NCBI GenBank assembly: GCA_900555345.1
Contig: USKS01000012.1
Span: 1 to 13,416, forward strand
DNA from: an uncultured Eubacteriales bacterium
GTDB lineage: Bacteria; Bacillota_A; Clostridia; Oscillospirales; CAG-272
Direction: 5' to 3'
Length of the DNA: 13,416 nt
This document shows positions 1 through 6,718 of this stretch, in pieces (position 1 is the first letter of the stretch; every line of letters begins with the position of its first letter). The notes below the pieces were generated by a model that saw only the letters and a program-made list of their open reading frames with translations, searched no databases and was not told the origin of the DNA. The position numbers and the translations under genes were made by a program.

Positions 1-1390
1 AGATATGCTCCGGCGCGACCTTGAGCTGGCCGCTGACGTGGTCGCGGACGAGCTTTCTGAAAAAGTCCGGGCTTTTGTCGGCAAGCATATAGTCAAAGCG
101 TATGCCGCTGCGGATGAAAACCTTTTTAACACCCGGCAGCGCCTCGACCTGCTTCAGAAGCTCTATGTATTCGCTGTGATCAGCCTTCAGATTTTTGCAC
201 GGAGTGGGCACAAGGCATTTTCTGTTTTTGCATACTCCGTCGCGCAGCTGCTTGTCGCAGGCGGGGGCGCGGAAGTTTGCCGTGGGGCCGCCGATATCGT
301 GGATGTATCCCTTGAAATCGGGGAGCTGCGTCAGCTTTTTTGCTTCCTCAACAACGCTTTCTATGCTGCGGCTGCGCACGCTGCGCCCCTGGTGGAACGC
401 TATGGCGCAGAAATTGCACGCGCCGAAGCAGCCGCGGTTGTGCGCGATCGAAAACTTGACCTCGGTTATTGCGGGTATGCCGCCGTCCTTTTCGTACATG
501 GGATGATAGTTTCTCGCAAACGGCAGTGCGTACACCGCGTCCAGCTCTTCCCTTTCAAGGGGCGGCATGGGCGGATTCTGCACAAGCATTCTGTCACCGT
601 AATACTCCACCACGGCTTTTCCGCGTATATGGTCGTTATTCGCATACTGCACGGCATATGCGTCGGCGTACTTTTTCTTATCCGTTTTCAGCTCGTCATA
701 ATCGTAGCCGACAGGCTCGCCGCTTTCGTCGACCCCCTGTGCGCAGGGAAAATTGATCTTTTCGCCTTTTTTGCACATATATGACGTGCCGCGCACGTCG
801 CGTATCTTTTTGACCGGCACGCCGCGCCGCAGAAGCTCGGCTATGCGGACAATGGACTTTTCGCCCATGCCGTAGGAAAGTATATCCGCGCGGCTGTCCG
901 CAAGGATGGTGCGCCGCACCTTATCGTCCCAATAGTCGTAATGGGCGCAGCGTCTGAGAGACACCTCTATGCCGCCGATGATGATCGGCACGTCGCCGTA
1001 TGCCTCGCGTATGCGGTTGCAGTATACAATGACCGCGCGGTCGGGGCGGTACCCCATTTTGCCGCCGGGAGAATAGTAGTCGTAGGAGCGCTTTTTCTTT
1101 GCCGCAGTATAGTGGCAGACCATGGAATCTATATTGCCGCTGGACACAAGAAAGCCGAGCTTCGGTCTGCCGAAGCGCTTGAACGCCTCGCAGCTTTTGT
1201 AGTCCGGCTGCGGCAGCATCGCCACAAGAAAGCCGTTTGCCTCAAGCACACGGCATATAAGGGCTGCGCCGAAGGACGGATGGTCCACATAGGCGTCGCC
1301 GCAGACATATACGAAGTCGGGCACATCCTGCCCTCTCTCCCGAACTTCTTCGGGAGTTACCGGCAGAAATTTAATTTCTTCTTTTTCCAT
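1..1390 (-). CDS. YgiQ family radical SAM protein (5' part, continues past the left edge)
   Basis: The first 463 residues of a protein of the YgiQ (UPF0313) radical SAM family; the family is usually 600-700 residues, so the C-terminal third lies outside the window. The protein begins [20 protein letters not shown] and carries the family's N-terminal cobalamin-binding-like region ([52 protein letters not shown]). The radical SAM cluster CFGACNFC follows, with cysteines at residues 321, 325 and 328 that would hold the 4Fe-4S cluster used to cleave S-adenosylmethionine. The last visible residues read VAPEHI, also typical. The ATG at 1390 is preceded by AAAAAGG at a usable distance. Family assignment is firm; the substrate of YgiQ proteins is not known and nothing nearby suggests one. 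Confidence 0.93.
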   Translation of the reverse strand, partial: MEKEEIKFLPVTPEEVRERGQDVPDFVYVCGDAYVDHPSFGAALICRVLEANGFLVAMLPQPDYKSCEAFKRFGRPKLGFLVSSGNIDSMVCHYTAAKKKRSYDYYSPGGKMGYRPDRAVIVYCNRIREAYGDVPIIIGGIEVSLRRCAHYDYWDDKVRRTILADSRADILSYGMGEKSIVRIAELLRRGVPVKKIRDVRGTSYMCKKGEKINFPCAQGVDESGEPVGYDYDELKTDKKKYADAYAVQYANNDHIRGKAVVEYYGDRMLVQNPPMPPLEREELDAVYALPFARNYHPMYEKDGGIPAITEVKFSIAHNRGCFGACNFCAIAFHQGRSVRSRSIESVVEEAKKLTQLPDFKGYIHDIGGPTANFRAPACDKQLRDGVCKNRKCLVPTPCKNLKADHSEYIELLKQVEALPGVKKVFIRSGIRFDYMLADKSPDFFRKLVRDHVSGQLKVAPEHI

Positions 1391-1697
1391 AGCTACCTTT
1401 TTCTTATTTATATTTGAGATATATTCCGACAGCCGCAGCACACGGACAGCGTCGGCGGCGTACAGCGCCGCGGCGGGGGGATGAAGCGTCTGCTGTGTCG
1501 GGCTGTGCTTGGTGCGGTAACAGCATTTTGATGTTGGACGCGCTGTCGGCGGGGCATTACAGTTGTCGGGCTGTGCGGGGCGAGGTGTCAGCATTAACGG
1601 TATCGGTCGAAGTATCCTTTGGCGGCATGACGTGCCGCACCGTGATGTTCCGCACCGTTCGGGCGCGCCCGTACCTATCCCGAACCTCTTTCGTCAG
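1391..1697. other. Intergenic stretch with no gene recognised
   Basis: About 307 bases between the radical SAM start and the natural end of the rnmV reading frame. Open frames on the plus strand here translate to arginine- and serine-rich low-information sequence without a ribosome binding site, so I do not call them. There is a degenerate direct repeat: TGTCGGGCTGTGC occurs near 1497 and again near 1564, each followed some bases later by CAGCATT. A GC palindrome GGGCGCGCCC lies at about 1659-1668 without a T-run. The AT-rich part near 1400-1425 (TATATTTGAGATATATT on the plus strand) could hold the ygiQ promoter, but no clear -35/-10 pair stands out. Confidence 0.4.
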
Positions 1698-1826
1698 TCA
1701 GTCTTTTTCACTTGCGGAAAACGCGAAAAATTCTTCTCTTGTCATAAGCATATTCGCGGCGGAAAGCAGCGCGTTTGCCGTCATATCCGGCGGCAGGCAC
1801 AGCGCCTCGCCGAGCTTGTTTCTTCT
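1698..1826 (-). pseudogene. Displaced C-terminal part of RNase M5
   Basis: Reading the minus strand in the neighbouring frame from 1826 gives RRNKLGEALCLPPDMTANAL followed by a helix ending TREEFFAF, then a natural stop at 1698 after 42 residues. This matches the expected end of the RNase M5 C-terminal (DUF4093-type) domain, in which a GLTGGP motif is followed by RR, then leucine- and proline-containing helices and a TREEF-like end. It therefore belongs to the gene above, separated by a -1 shift, equivalent to one base missing near 1827-1840. Whether the break is biological or an assembly error cannot be told from sequence alone. Confidence 0.75.
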
Positions 1827-2308
1827 ATCTCGGGACCTCCCGTAAGACCGCAGACATAAAAATCCGTTTTTGTAATGGGTTCCGCTTCGGCAAAACCGCT
1901 CCTGCCCGCACCGTCCGCAAGCACGGACGGATGGCGGCGCGCAAGAACGGCAAAAATTTCGCGCAGCGTTTCGCCGTCTATACCCTCAACGCCAAGCACG
2001 CCCTCTGCCGAGGGCTTTTCTTTTCGCTTTTCTTTTCCCTCTCTGCGGGGGATGTACAAATTATATATTTTATCCTTCGGGAGTGCCGAGGATATATGGC
2101 TTCGGATAACGCCGCCCGCGCCGTCGCTGTCGGTGAGCACGGCAATTCCGCCCTCTCCCAGCCGCTTTATAAGCGCGAGACGCTCTTTGTTTTTGAAAAC
2201 GCCGAAACCCTCCGTTGTGATAATGAGAGTATCCACAACGGATGAAAGCTTTATTTTATCGTATTTCCCCTCGACGATAACGGGGATCTTCAGCTTTATT
2301 TTTTCCAC
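1781..2308 (-). CDS. rnmV: Ribonuclease M5 (Toprim), C-terminus out of frame
   Basis: RNase M5 matures 5S rRNA by cutting its precursor in the cytoplasm. The N-terminal Toprim domain is clear: IPVIVEGKYDKIKL (catalytic Glu in VEG), LTDSDGAG (the DxD motif), then GKEKRKEKPSAEGVLGVEGID, a hallmark of the family. The start is set by GGAGG at 2315-2319, six bases before a GTG at 2308; the upstream in-frame ATG at 2365 lies inside holA and has no such site. The gene overlaps the end of holA by 13 bases, so translation is probably coupled. The reading frame reaches the DUF4093-like tail (DFYVCGLTGGPEI) and then runs into arginine-rich residues and a stop at 1781, while the expected tail continues in another frame (separate entry). 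175 residues as read; about 203 if repaired, close to the family's usual size. Confidence 0.85.
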   Translation of the reverse strand: MEKIKLKIPVIVEGKYDKIKLSSVVDTLIITTEGFGVFKNKERLALIKRLGEGGIAVLTDSDGAGGVIRSHISSALPKDKIYNLYIPRREGKEKRKEKPSAEGVLGVEGIDGETLREIFAVLARRHPSVLADGAGRSGFAEAEPITKTDFYVCGLTGGPEIEETSSARRCACRRI

Positions 2309-3378
2309 GCGGTGCCTCCGGACGGCGTGCCGACGCTCTTTCTGGGGCGCGCGGGGATCGTGCATATGAGCCGCTCTACGGCGATATAGTCAAGGCGCGA
2401 ACTTTTCAGCGAAAGATCCGCGTCGCGGCAGCGTCGCACCGCAGCCGCTATCTGCTCGGTGCTTCTGCCGCTGACCGCAGAGAGATAAAGCCCCGCACGG
2501 TACGGGTGCATTTTCAGTTTTTCGACTATCGTACCCTTGTCCGCCCCCTCTGATGCCAAAGCGGATACCGCAAGCATATCGCAAAGCGCGCGTGAAACGG
2601 AGCCGAGAACTGCGGGCGGCTCCTCCTTGCGGCGGCGGCAGCCGTTCAGCACTTTAAGCGCCTTTCTTCTGTCGCCCTCAAGCACGGCGTTTGCAAGCGC
2701 AAAGCCGCTGTCTTCTTCGTTTTCACCTGTCACCAGAGCGACCGTTTCTTCGTCTATAACGTTTTTTCCGCCCGAGAGTGTATACGCCGCAAGCTTTTCA
2801 AGCTCGCCGGACAGCGCATACATGCTGCTTCCGCAGCGGCGCAGCAGATAATCCGCAGCGGCACTTGAGATTTCTATACCGTCGCGGGCAAATCTGCGTC
2901 CCATCCATTTTTTGAGCTCCGCCGTGCTTTGTATGGGAAACTCGACCGTTTTGCAGACGGCGGAAAGCGTTTTATAAAGCGCGCTCGGCTTGTTTTTTGC
3001 AATATTGCCCGTGTCAAAGCCCGCGGCGGGCGGGCAGATGATGAGCACGACGCTCTCCGCGTCCATGCCCTTTATTGCAGAAACAAGGGCGGAAAGCTCG
3101 TCTTTATTCATCGCGTTGAGATCGGCAATATAGCTTACGAATACTTTTCCGCCGAACATGGGAACGGACATTACCGCGTCGCAAAGTTCCCCGAGGCGAA
3201 AGTCTCCCGCCTCGGCGCGGATCTTATATGAGTTCAGTCCGTCGTCCCCGTCCTCGCCCGACGTGTGCCTTCGCGCCGCGGACAGATAAAAGTTTTTCAG
3301 ATACTCTTCGTCGCCGTAGAACAGATATGCGCCGCAAAGTCCCTCTTTCAGTTCCCGTCTGAGCTGTACCTCGGTCAT
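2296..3378 (-). CDS. holA: DNA polymerase III subunit delta
   Basis: HolA is the delta subunit of the clamp loader, which opens and loads the sliding clamp on DNA during replication. The 360-residue protein has the family's usual length and order: an N-terminal AAA-like part beginning LCGAYLFYGDEEYLKNFYL, the VPMFGGKVFVSY segment, a lid region with FPIQSTAELKKWMGRRFARD, and a C-terminal collar domain (DSGFALANAVLEGDRRKALK through KMHPYRAGLYLSA to LKSSRLDYIAVERLI). The ATG at 3378 is preceded by GGAG with a six-base spacer. A longer frame to 3438 exists, but its lysine-rich lead lacks a better ribosome site. The gene sits 34 bases after DUF1934 and overlaps rnmV by 13 bases, so the three are likely one transcript. 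Confidence 0.93.
   Translation of the reverse strand: MTEVQLRRELKEGLCGAYLFYGDEEYLKNFYLSAARRHTSGEDGDDGLNSYKIRAEAGDFRLGELCDAVMSVPMFGGKVFVSYIADLNAMNKDELSALVSAIKGMDAESVVLIICPPAAGFDTGNIAKNKPSALYKTLSAVCKTVEFPIQSTAELKKWMGRRFARDGIEISSAAADYLLRRCGSSMYALSGELEKLAAYTLSGGKNVIDEETVALVTGENEEDSGFALANAVLEGDRRKALKVLNGCRRRKEEPPAVLGSVSRALCDMLAVSALASEGADKGTIVEKLKMHPYRAGLYLSAVSGRSTEQIAAAVRRCRDADLSLKSSRLDYIAVERLICTIPARPRKSVGTPSGGTAWKK
2315..2319 (-). promoter_or_regulatory. Ribosome binding site that fixes the GTG start of rnmV
   Basis: GGAGG on the minus strand, six bases before GTG at 2308-2306, and inside the last codons of holA. It decides the start against the longer in-frame ATG at 2365, which would add 19 residues rich in arginine and histidine that are not typical of the family. 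Confidence 0.75.
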
Positions 3379-3412
3379 ATGCCGCTCCTTTTTTGTCGTT
3401 TTGCCTGTTTTT

Positions 3413-3952
3413 TTATTTTTCCGATCTGCGCTCGGCACGCAGGATCATTTTCGTGCGCTGAGCCGTAAGCCCGCGCAGCTCGACCGCATAGTCAAGCTTA
3501 AGTGTTCCGCCCGACTCCGCGCTGATGTCGTTCTGGACTTTTTTTGCAAGCGTGCACATTTCCAAAGTGCCGAACGGCGTGTTGTACGCGCTTGTCTGAC
3601 GCACTCCTTTCTTTATGACAAATGAAGCCGACGCCTCGCCGCTGCGGGCAATGCATACGCAGTCGGGCTCGCTTTCGAGAAACGATATCTCCGTTTTCGC
3701 TATATTGCCCTCGTCGTCGGGTGCTTCGCTGTAGCGCAGATAAACTCTGCCGTCCTCTTTTGTAAGCGTGCCGCTGCCTGTCATGGTATATGTGCAGTTC
3801 TCTTCTTCGGTGATGCTCATTTCGGTGTCCGCGCCGTCGTCCTCGCCGAATATGCTTATATCGCTCATGCCGCTTATAACAGAAGTCAGCGTTATCTCAA
3901 CTTCTCCCGGCACTTCTTTTTCTATTGTATCTCTGTATTCGTATTCCGGCAT
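3413..3952 (-). CDS. DUF1934 domain-containing protein (YwiB-like beta-barrel)
   Basis: A 179-residue soluble protein of the DUF1934 family, a small calycin-like beta-barrel of unknown function common in Bacillota. Supporting features are the alternating strand pattern and the family landmarks GRVYLRYSE, the segment around VCIARSGEASASFVIKKG, the YNTPFGTLEM turn (the family's Y-TP-G signature), and GGTLKLDYAVEL near the end. The N-terminal part has an acidic insertion (GEDDGADTEMSITEEE) over the stretch where the first strands are expected. The ATG at 3952 has GGAGAG five bases upstream. No signal peptide or membrane segment is seen. First gene of the probable DUF1934-holA-rnmV unit. The function is not known; any link to replication comes only from neighbourhood. 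Confidence 0.82.
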   Translation of the reverse strand: MPEYEYRDTIEKEVPGEVEITLTSVISGMSDISIFGEDDGADTEMSITEEENCTYTMTGSGTLTKEDGRVYLRYSEAPDDEGNIAKTEISFLESEPDCVCIARSGEASASFVIKKGVRQTSAYNTPFGTLEMCTLAKKVQNDISAESGGTLKLDYAVELRGLTAQRTKMILRAERRSEK

Positions 3953-3990
3953 AGTATCTCTCCGTTTTCACTGCCCGTCGGGCGTAAATC

Positions 3991-4016
3991 AAAGGGCTGT
4001 CGCAGGGCAGCCCTTT
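3991..4016 (-). terminator. Probable terminator of the ThuA-like gene
   Basis: An inverted repeat with arms AAAGGGCTG and CAGCCCTTT (perfect 9-bp stem, 8-base loop) lies about 17 bases after the stop of the ThuA-like gene on the minus strand. It is followed by GATTT rather than a long T-run, so as an intrinsic terminator it is moderate. A smaller GGCGCG/CGCGCC hairpin sits just before it, at about 4018-4031. Confidence 0.6.
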
Positions 4017-4033
4017 CGGCGCACGCGCCGCGC

Positions 4034-4786
4034 TTATTTCTTAAATGCGTCAAGCTCTCCGTCCGGAACAAAGTCGCCGCCGAGGTACGGGCAGCCGTCA
4101 AGCACGATCTTATATCCCGTCTCGGCGGGAGCCGCCCAGTATACCGCGTTTTTGATTATGCGGCGCACATACTCGTTGTGAAAGCTGGGAACGGTCTCGT
4201 GGCCGGGCTGGAAATAGAACACCTTGCCCGCGCCGCGCTTCCAGCAGCAGCCGCCGCGGAAAACGTATCCCGTCTCGTACCAGCTGAGAAATACGGTCTC
4301 GTCGGGGTCGGGTATCTGGAAAGGCTCTGCGTATATCTCCTCAGCGTCAAGCTTGAAATGAGAGGGAATGCCCTTCGCTATGGGGTGCGTGGGGTTTATG
4401 TTCCAGATGACCTCGTGAACGTTGTTGCCCCATGTAAGGTTGCCCGTTGTGCCGATGACACTGCGGAACACCTTGGAATGATGGGCGGAGTGCAGGCAGA
4501 TAAGCCCCATACCGCCGTAAACTCTTTTACGTATGCGCTCGACAAGCGCGTCGTCTACCTCGCCGTGGGCAAGATGCCCCCACCAGATGAGCACGTCCGT
4601 CGTGTCAAGCACGCTGTCGGGAAGTCCCTGATCGGGATCGTCAAGGGCGGCAAGGCGCACCTCTATATCATCGCACGCGATAGCTTCGGCGACCGTGGCG
4701 TGTATGCCGTTCGGGTACAATTCTGCCACCTGAGGGTTCTGCTTTTCATGTCTGTATTCGTTCCAGACCGTTACTCTGATGCTCAT
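4034..4786 (-). CDS. ThuA domain-containing protein
   Basis: A 250-residue protein of the ThuA family, which has a class I glutamine-amidotransferase-like fold. The family is named from trehalose utilisation in rhizobia, and members are often linked to sugar catabolism, but the reaction is not settled. Visible landmarks are IRVTVWNEYRHEKQNP at the N-terminus, PDQGLPDSVLDTTDVLIWWG, GLICLHSAHHSKVFRSVIGT, the histidine-rich NNVHEVIWNINPTHPIAKGI segment, and RGAGKVFYFQPGHETVPSFH near the C-terminus. No signal peptide is seen, so it is cytoplasmic. The ATG at 4786 has GGAGG 11 bases upstream, a rather long spacer, but the 48 extra residues of the longer frame are not family-like. A promoter is seen at 4833-4861. 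It stands alone between a promoter and a terminator, with no sugar transporter or dehydrogenase beside it. Confidence 0.88.
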   Translation of the reverse strand: MSIRVTVWNEYRHEKQNPQVAELYPNGIHATVAEAIACDDIEVRLAALDDPDQGLPDSVLDTTDVLIWWGHLAHGEVDDALVERIRKRVYGGMGLICLHSAHHSKVFRSVIGTTGNLTWGNNVHEVIWNINPTHPIAKGIPSHFKLDAEEIYAEPFQIPDPDETVFLSWYETGYVFRGGCCWKRGAGKVFYFQPGHETVPSFHNEYVRRIIKNAVYWAAPAETGYKIVLDGCPYLGGDFVPDGELDAFKK

Positions 4787-4803
4787 ATTTCGATAGTCCT
4801 CCC

Positions 4804-4817
4804 GTGCCGCTCGGCAC
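4804..4817. promoter_or_regulatory. Palindrome in the 5' leader of the ThuA-like gene
   Basis: GTGCCG-CT-CGGCAC is a perfect two-fold symmetric site, 6+6 bases around a CT/AG centre. It lies between the -10 element (4833-4838) and the ribosome binding site of the ThuA-like gene, where a bound repressor would block transcription. It could be an operator for a sugar-responsive regulator, or a small leader hairpin. No regulator gene is adjacent. Confidence 0.4.
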
Positions 4818-4832
4818 TTTTCAGTTTGTTTC

Positions 4833-4861
4833 AGTATATCACAGCGCGCGCGGCTTTTCAA
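4833..4861 (-). promoter_or_regulatory. Sigma-A type promoter of the ThuA-like gene
   Basis: On the minus strand TTGAAA (4861-4856) and TATACT (4838-4833) are separated by exactly 17 bases. This is close to consensus and places transcription start near 4826, about 40 bases before the ATG at 4786. Confidence 0.75.
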
Positions 4862-4926
4862 TAGCCTTCGCAGTTTTAGCATGTGCCGCGCGGCTCGTCC
4901 CGCGGCGCCCGGACCTTCCGCACGGC

Positions 4927-5424
4927 TCAATTGATGCTTATCTCCTCGCCGTCAAGCACGGCGCCCGTCAAGTCGTCGCCGTTATATATAAGCTTGAGTG
5001 AGAAAAATTCATGCCGCCCTCTCATGAGGTCGAGAAAGATCCTGTCTCCCTGCCACATTGGCAGCTCTCCGAGTTTTTCCGCGTCTATCCACTCAAGAGT
5101 GCCCTCATTGCAGTCAGTAACGGCAGTATCGCCGCAGCGCGCACCGTACAGGCACATATACTCCGTGTATACCGCGCCGTCCGTATACGAAACAAAGCTG
5201 ATTATGCCGCAAAAGCGCCAGTCGCCCCGCGAAAGCTCTATCCCCGTTTCCTCGCGCACCTCGCGCACCATGCCATCTTCGGGACTTTCTCCTTCTTCAA
5301 GCGAGCCGCCTATGCCGACCCATTTGCCCTCATTTTGGTCGTTTTGCTTTTTGTTTCTGTACATCATCAGCACTTTGCCGCCGCACTCTATGTAGCAAAG
5401 CGTTGTTATCTTCATTTTTGCCAT
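4927..5424 (-). CDS. Nudix hydrolase (MutT/8-oxo-dGTPase-like)
   Basis: A 165-residue Nudix hydrolase. Such enzymes cleave nucleoside diphosphates linked to another moiety, using metal ions bound by the Nudix box. That box is complete at residues 40-62: G40, E46, R54-E55, E58-E59 and G61 fit GX5EX7REUXEEXGU. The N-terminal strand KITTLCYIECGGKVLMMYRN and the spacing resemble the 8-oxo-dGTP diphosphatase subgroup, but the substrate cannot be read from sequence. The start at 5424 has GGAGG four bases upstream; a second ATG three codons on is possible. It begins 26 bases after the WYL regulator's stop, so it is probably co-transcribed with it. Confidence 0.9.
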   Translation of the reverse strand: MAKMKITTLCYIECGGKVLMMYRNKKQNDQNEGKWVGIGGSLEEGESPEDGMVREVREETGIELSRGDWRFCGIISFVSYTDGAVYTEYMCLYGARCGDTAVTDCNEGTLEWIDAEKLGELPMWQGDRIFLDLMRGRHEFFSLKLIYNGDDLTGAVLDGEEISIN

Positions 5425-5450
5425 ATATCCTCCGAAAATGTGCCTTCGTC

Positions 5451-6440
5451 TCAGTACTGCGCCGCAGCGCTGCGAAGCAGCTCCTTCATGCCGCGGCGGG
5501 CATCCTCGGGTTCGGTTATGCGCATACGTCCGCCGAACTGCAGCACCCACGAATAAAAGTTGTTGCTAAGCATAACGGACGCGCGAAACGTAAAATATCC
5601 GCCGCCCTCACCGCTTGCGTGACCCGGGATTATGGAAACGTCTCTGCCGAAGCGGTCTATGACAACGCCCGCCAGACTGTTTTCGCATTCAAGCGTGACG
5701 GTGCACTCCTCTCCGCCGTACATACCGAACATCTTTTTGGAATATACCGACATATCAAGGCTTCTGTATGCCGCCGAGCCCTCGCGCGCTTCGTCTGTTT
5801 CCCTGGCTTTTTTCATTTTGTCAACGCGGTATGTTTTCATTTGATCGGCTTCGGAATCGTAGGCTATAAGATAGTATCTTTCGTTATCCCACCAAAGTCC
5901 CCACGGGCTGACGAGGTATTCACTTCCGCCGCGGCGCAGCACCTGCTTTTTCTCGGGCGTCCAGTCAAAGTAACAAAATGCCACCTTGTGCCCGGCGGAA
6001 AGCGCGGAATGTATAACGTCTATGCTGTAGTACACCGCTTCGTTGCCCGTTGCCGATCTTTTATCCGAGCTTATGCCGCGGTTGAGCTTTGCGCTGTTGT
6101 ACGGACCCGCAAAGGAAGAAAGCTTTTCTATAAGAGCTTTTGTTTTCGTGCCGGTTATGATAGGAGACGCCTGGACCGCGTCCGCAAGCAGCTTGAGCTC
6201 CGCGATCTCGAACGTTCTCGAGGCAAGGCAGCAACCGAGACGGCTTCTTATGATGTCGTAGCCGAATTCCTCAAGACAGTCAAGGTCTCTGTACACGGAT
6301 TTCCGCTCGGCGCCGATACCTTCCTTGTCGAGAGCGTCTATTATCTCCTGAACGCTGATGCGGTGGTCTTCATCCGTACGCTCCTCAAGTATTTTCAGAA
6401 TATAAAGTATTTTCTGCTTTTCGTTTCCGCTTTTTGACAT
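5451..6440 (-). CDS. YafY-type HTH transcriptional regulator with WYL domain
   Basis: A 329-residue DNA-binding regulator of the YafY/WYL family. Residues about 9-65 form the winged helix-turn-helix (KQKILYILKILEERT through ISVQEIIDAL to RKSVYRDLDCLEEFGYDI). The WYL domain spans about 150-210, with LVSPWGLWWDNERYYLIAYD, where YYL stands at the family's WYL position, and a C-terminal beta/alpha extension follows (FTFRASVMLSNNFYSWVLQFGG). WYL domains sense small ligands or nucleic acids and occur in regulators of stress, phage defence and CRISPR loci. The ATG at 6440 has AGGAGA four bases upstream. The promoter is at 6541-6569, next to a palindrome that is a plausible auto-operator. It reads into the Nudix gene and diverges from the small plus-strand ORF at 6719. 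Confidence 0.92.
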   Translation of the reverse strand: MSKSGNEKQKILYILKILEERTDEDHRISVQEIIDALDKEGIGAERKSVYRDLDCLEEFGYDIIRSRLGCCLASRTFEIAELKLLADAVQASPIITGTKTKALIEKLSSFAGPYNSAKLNRGISSDKRSATGNEAVYYSIDVIHSALSAGHKVAFCYFDWTPEKKQVLRRGGSEYLVSPWGLWWDNERYYLIAYDSEADQMKTYRVDKMKKARETDEAREGSAAYRSLDMSVYSKKMFGMYGGEECTVTLECENSLAGVVIDRFGRDVSIIPGHASGEGGGYFTFRASVMLSNNFYSWVLQFGGRMRITEPEDARRGMKELLRSAAAQY

Positions 6441-6540
6441 ACGTTCTCCTTTTATGCGCCGCTTTTATACCGGTGTATCCCCACGGCAGCGGCACCGTCA
6501 AAACCGCCTTGCAGTGCGCGCCATGCTCATTTACAGGTGT

Positions 6541-6569
6541 ATTTTACCACATTCAAGCGGGTTTGTAAA
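6541..6569 (-). promoter_or_regulatory. Sigma-A type promoter of the WYL regulator
   Basis: On the minus strand TTTACA (6569-6564) and TAAAAT (6546-6541) are 17 bases apart. Transcription would start near 6534, giving a leader of about 95 bases. The -35 hexamer directly touches the palindrome at 6570-6599, so a bound protein would sit just upstream of RNA polymerase or against its -35 contact. Confidence 0.75.
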
Positions 6570-6599
6570 GAGAAAAGTCCCATAAACGGGACTTTTCTC
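6570..6599. promoter_or_regulatory. Palindrome 1, candidate operator of the WYL regulator
   Basis: A perfect inverted repeat with 12-base arms GAGAAAAGTCCC and GGGACTTTTCTC around a six-base centre ATAAAC. The core AAGTCCC-N6-GGGACTT recurs at 6622-6647. It lies directly upstream of the WYL promoter's -35. Hairpin RNA use is unlikely, because the motif falls upstream of both divergent promoters and would be transcribed from neither. Confidence 0.7.
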
Positions 6600-6621
6600 G
6601 TCGGATATGTCGAGTTTCGCC

Positions 6622-6647
6622 GTTAAGTCCCGTTTATGGGACTTAAC
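6622..6647. promoter_or_regulatory. Palindrome 2, inverted copy of palindrome 1
   Basis: A perfect inverted repeat with 10-base arms GTTAAGTCCC and GGGACTTAAC around the centre GTTTAT, which is the exact reverse complement of the centre of palindrome 1. The two sites are therefore the same 20-bp element in opposite orientations, with centres 50 bp apart (6584.5 and 6634.5). It overlaps the place where a -35 element would sit for the plus-strand promoter with -10 at 6657-6662, so binding should affect that promoter. Confidence 0.7.
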
Positions 6648-6650
6648 ATG

Positions 6651-6662
6651 TGATACTATAAT
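6651..6662 (+). promoter_or_regulatory. Promoter -10 region of the small plus-strand ORF
   Basis: TATAAT at 6657-6662 matches the sigma-A -10 consensus. An alternative is TACTAT at 6654-6659 with an extended TGA just before it. No good -35 is present: the bases 17 upstream lie within palindrome 2 and read TTATGG. Weak -35 plus overlap with the palindrome suggests regulated expression. Transcription would start near 6669. Confidence 0.55.
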
Positions 6663-6718
6663 GTCACAGAAAAAAATAGCTGCCGAAAACTGGCAGAGAA
6701 ATGAAAGGAAATAAAAAT

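Noticed and set aside
5..784. Long plus-strand open frame of 259 codons
   Set aside because: It lies opposite the radical SAM gene, whose minus-strand frame encodes clear family motifs; the plus-strand translation has no domain and no ribosome site.
1480..1610. Degenerate direct repeats as a mobile-element end or non-coding RNA
   Set aside because: Similarity is limited to a 13-base block and CAGCATT; no terminal inverted repeats, no target duplication and no convincing conserved fold.
1414..1845. Plus-strand frame crossing the gene-poor stretch and the rnmV end
   Set aside because: No ribosome site, low-information arginine/serine-rich residues, and it overlaps the real rnmV tail.
5403..6437. 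Plus-strand open frame of 344 codons
   Set aside because: Antisense to the WYL regulator and part of the Nudix gene; a by-product of the GC-biased codon pattern, with no start signal.
6500..6535. Ten-codon upstream ORF (MSMARTARRF) in the leader of the WYL gene
   Set aside because: Starts at about the predicted transcription start, has no ribosome site, and such short frames are frequent by chance.
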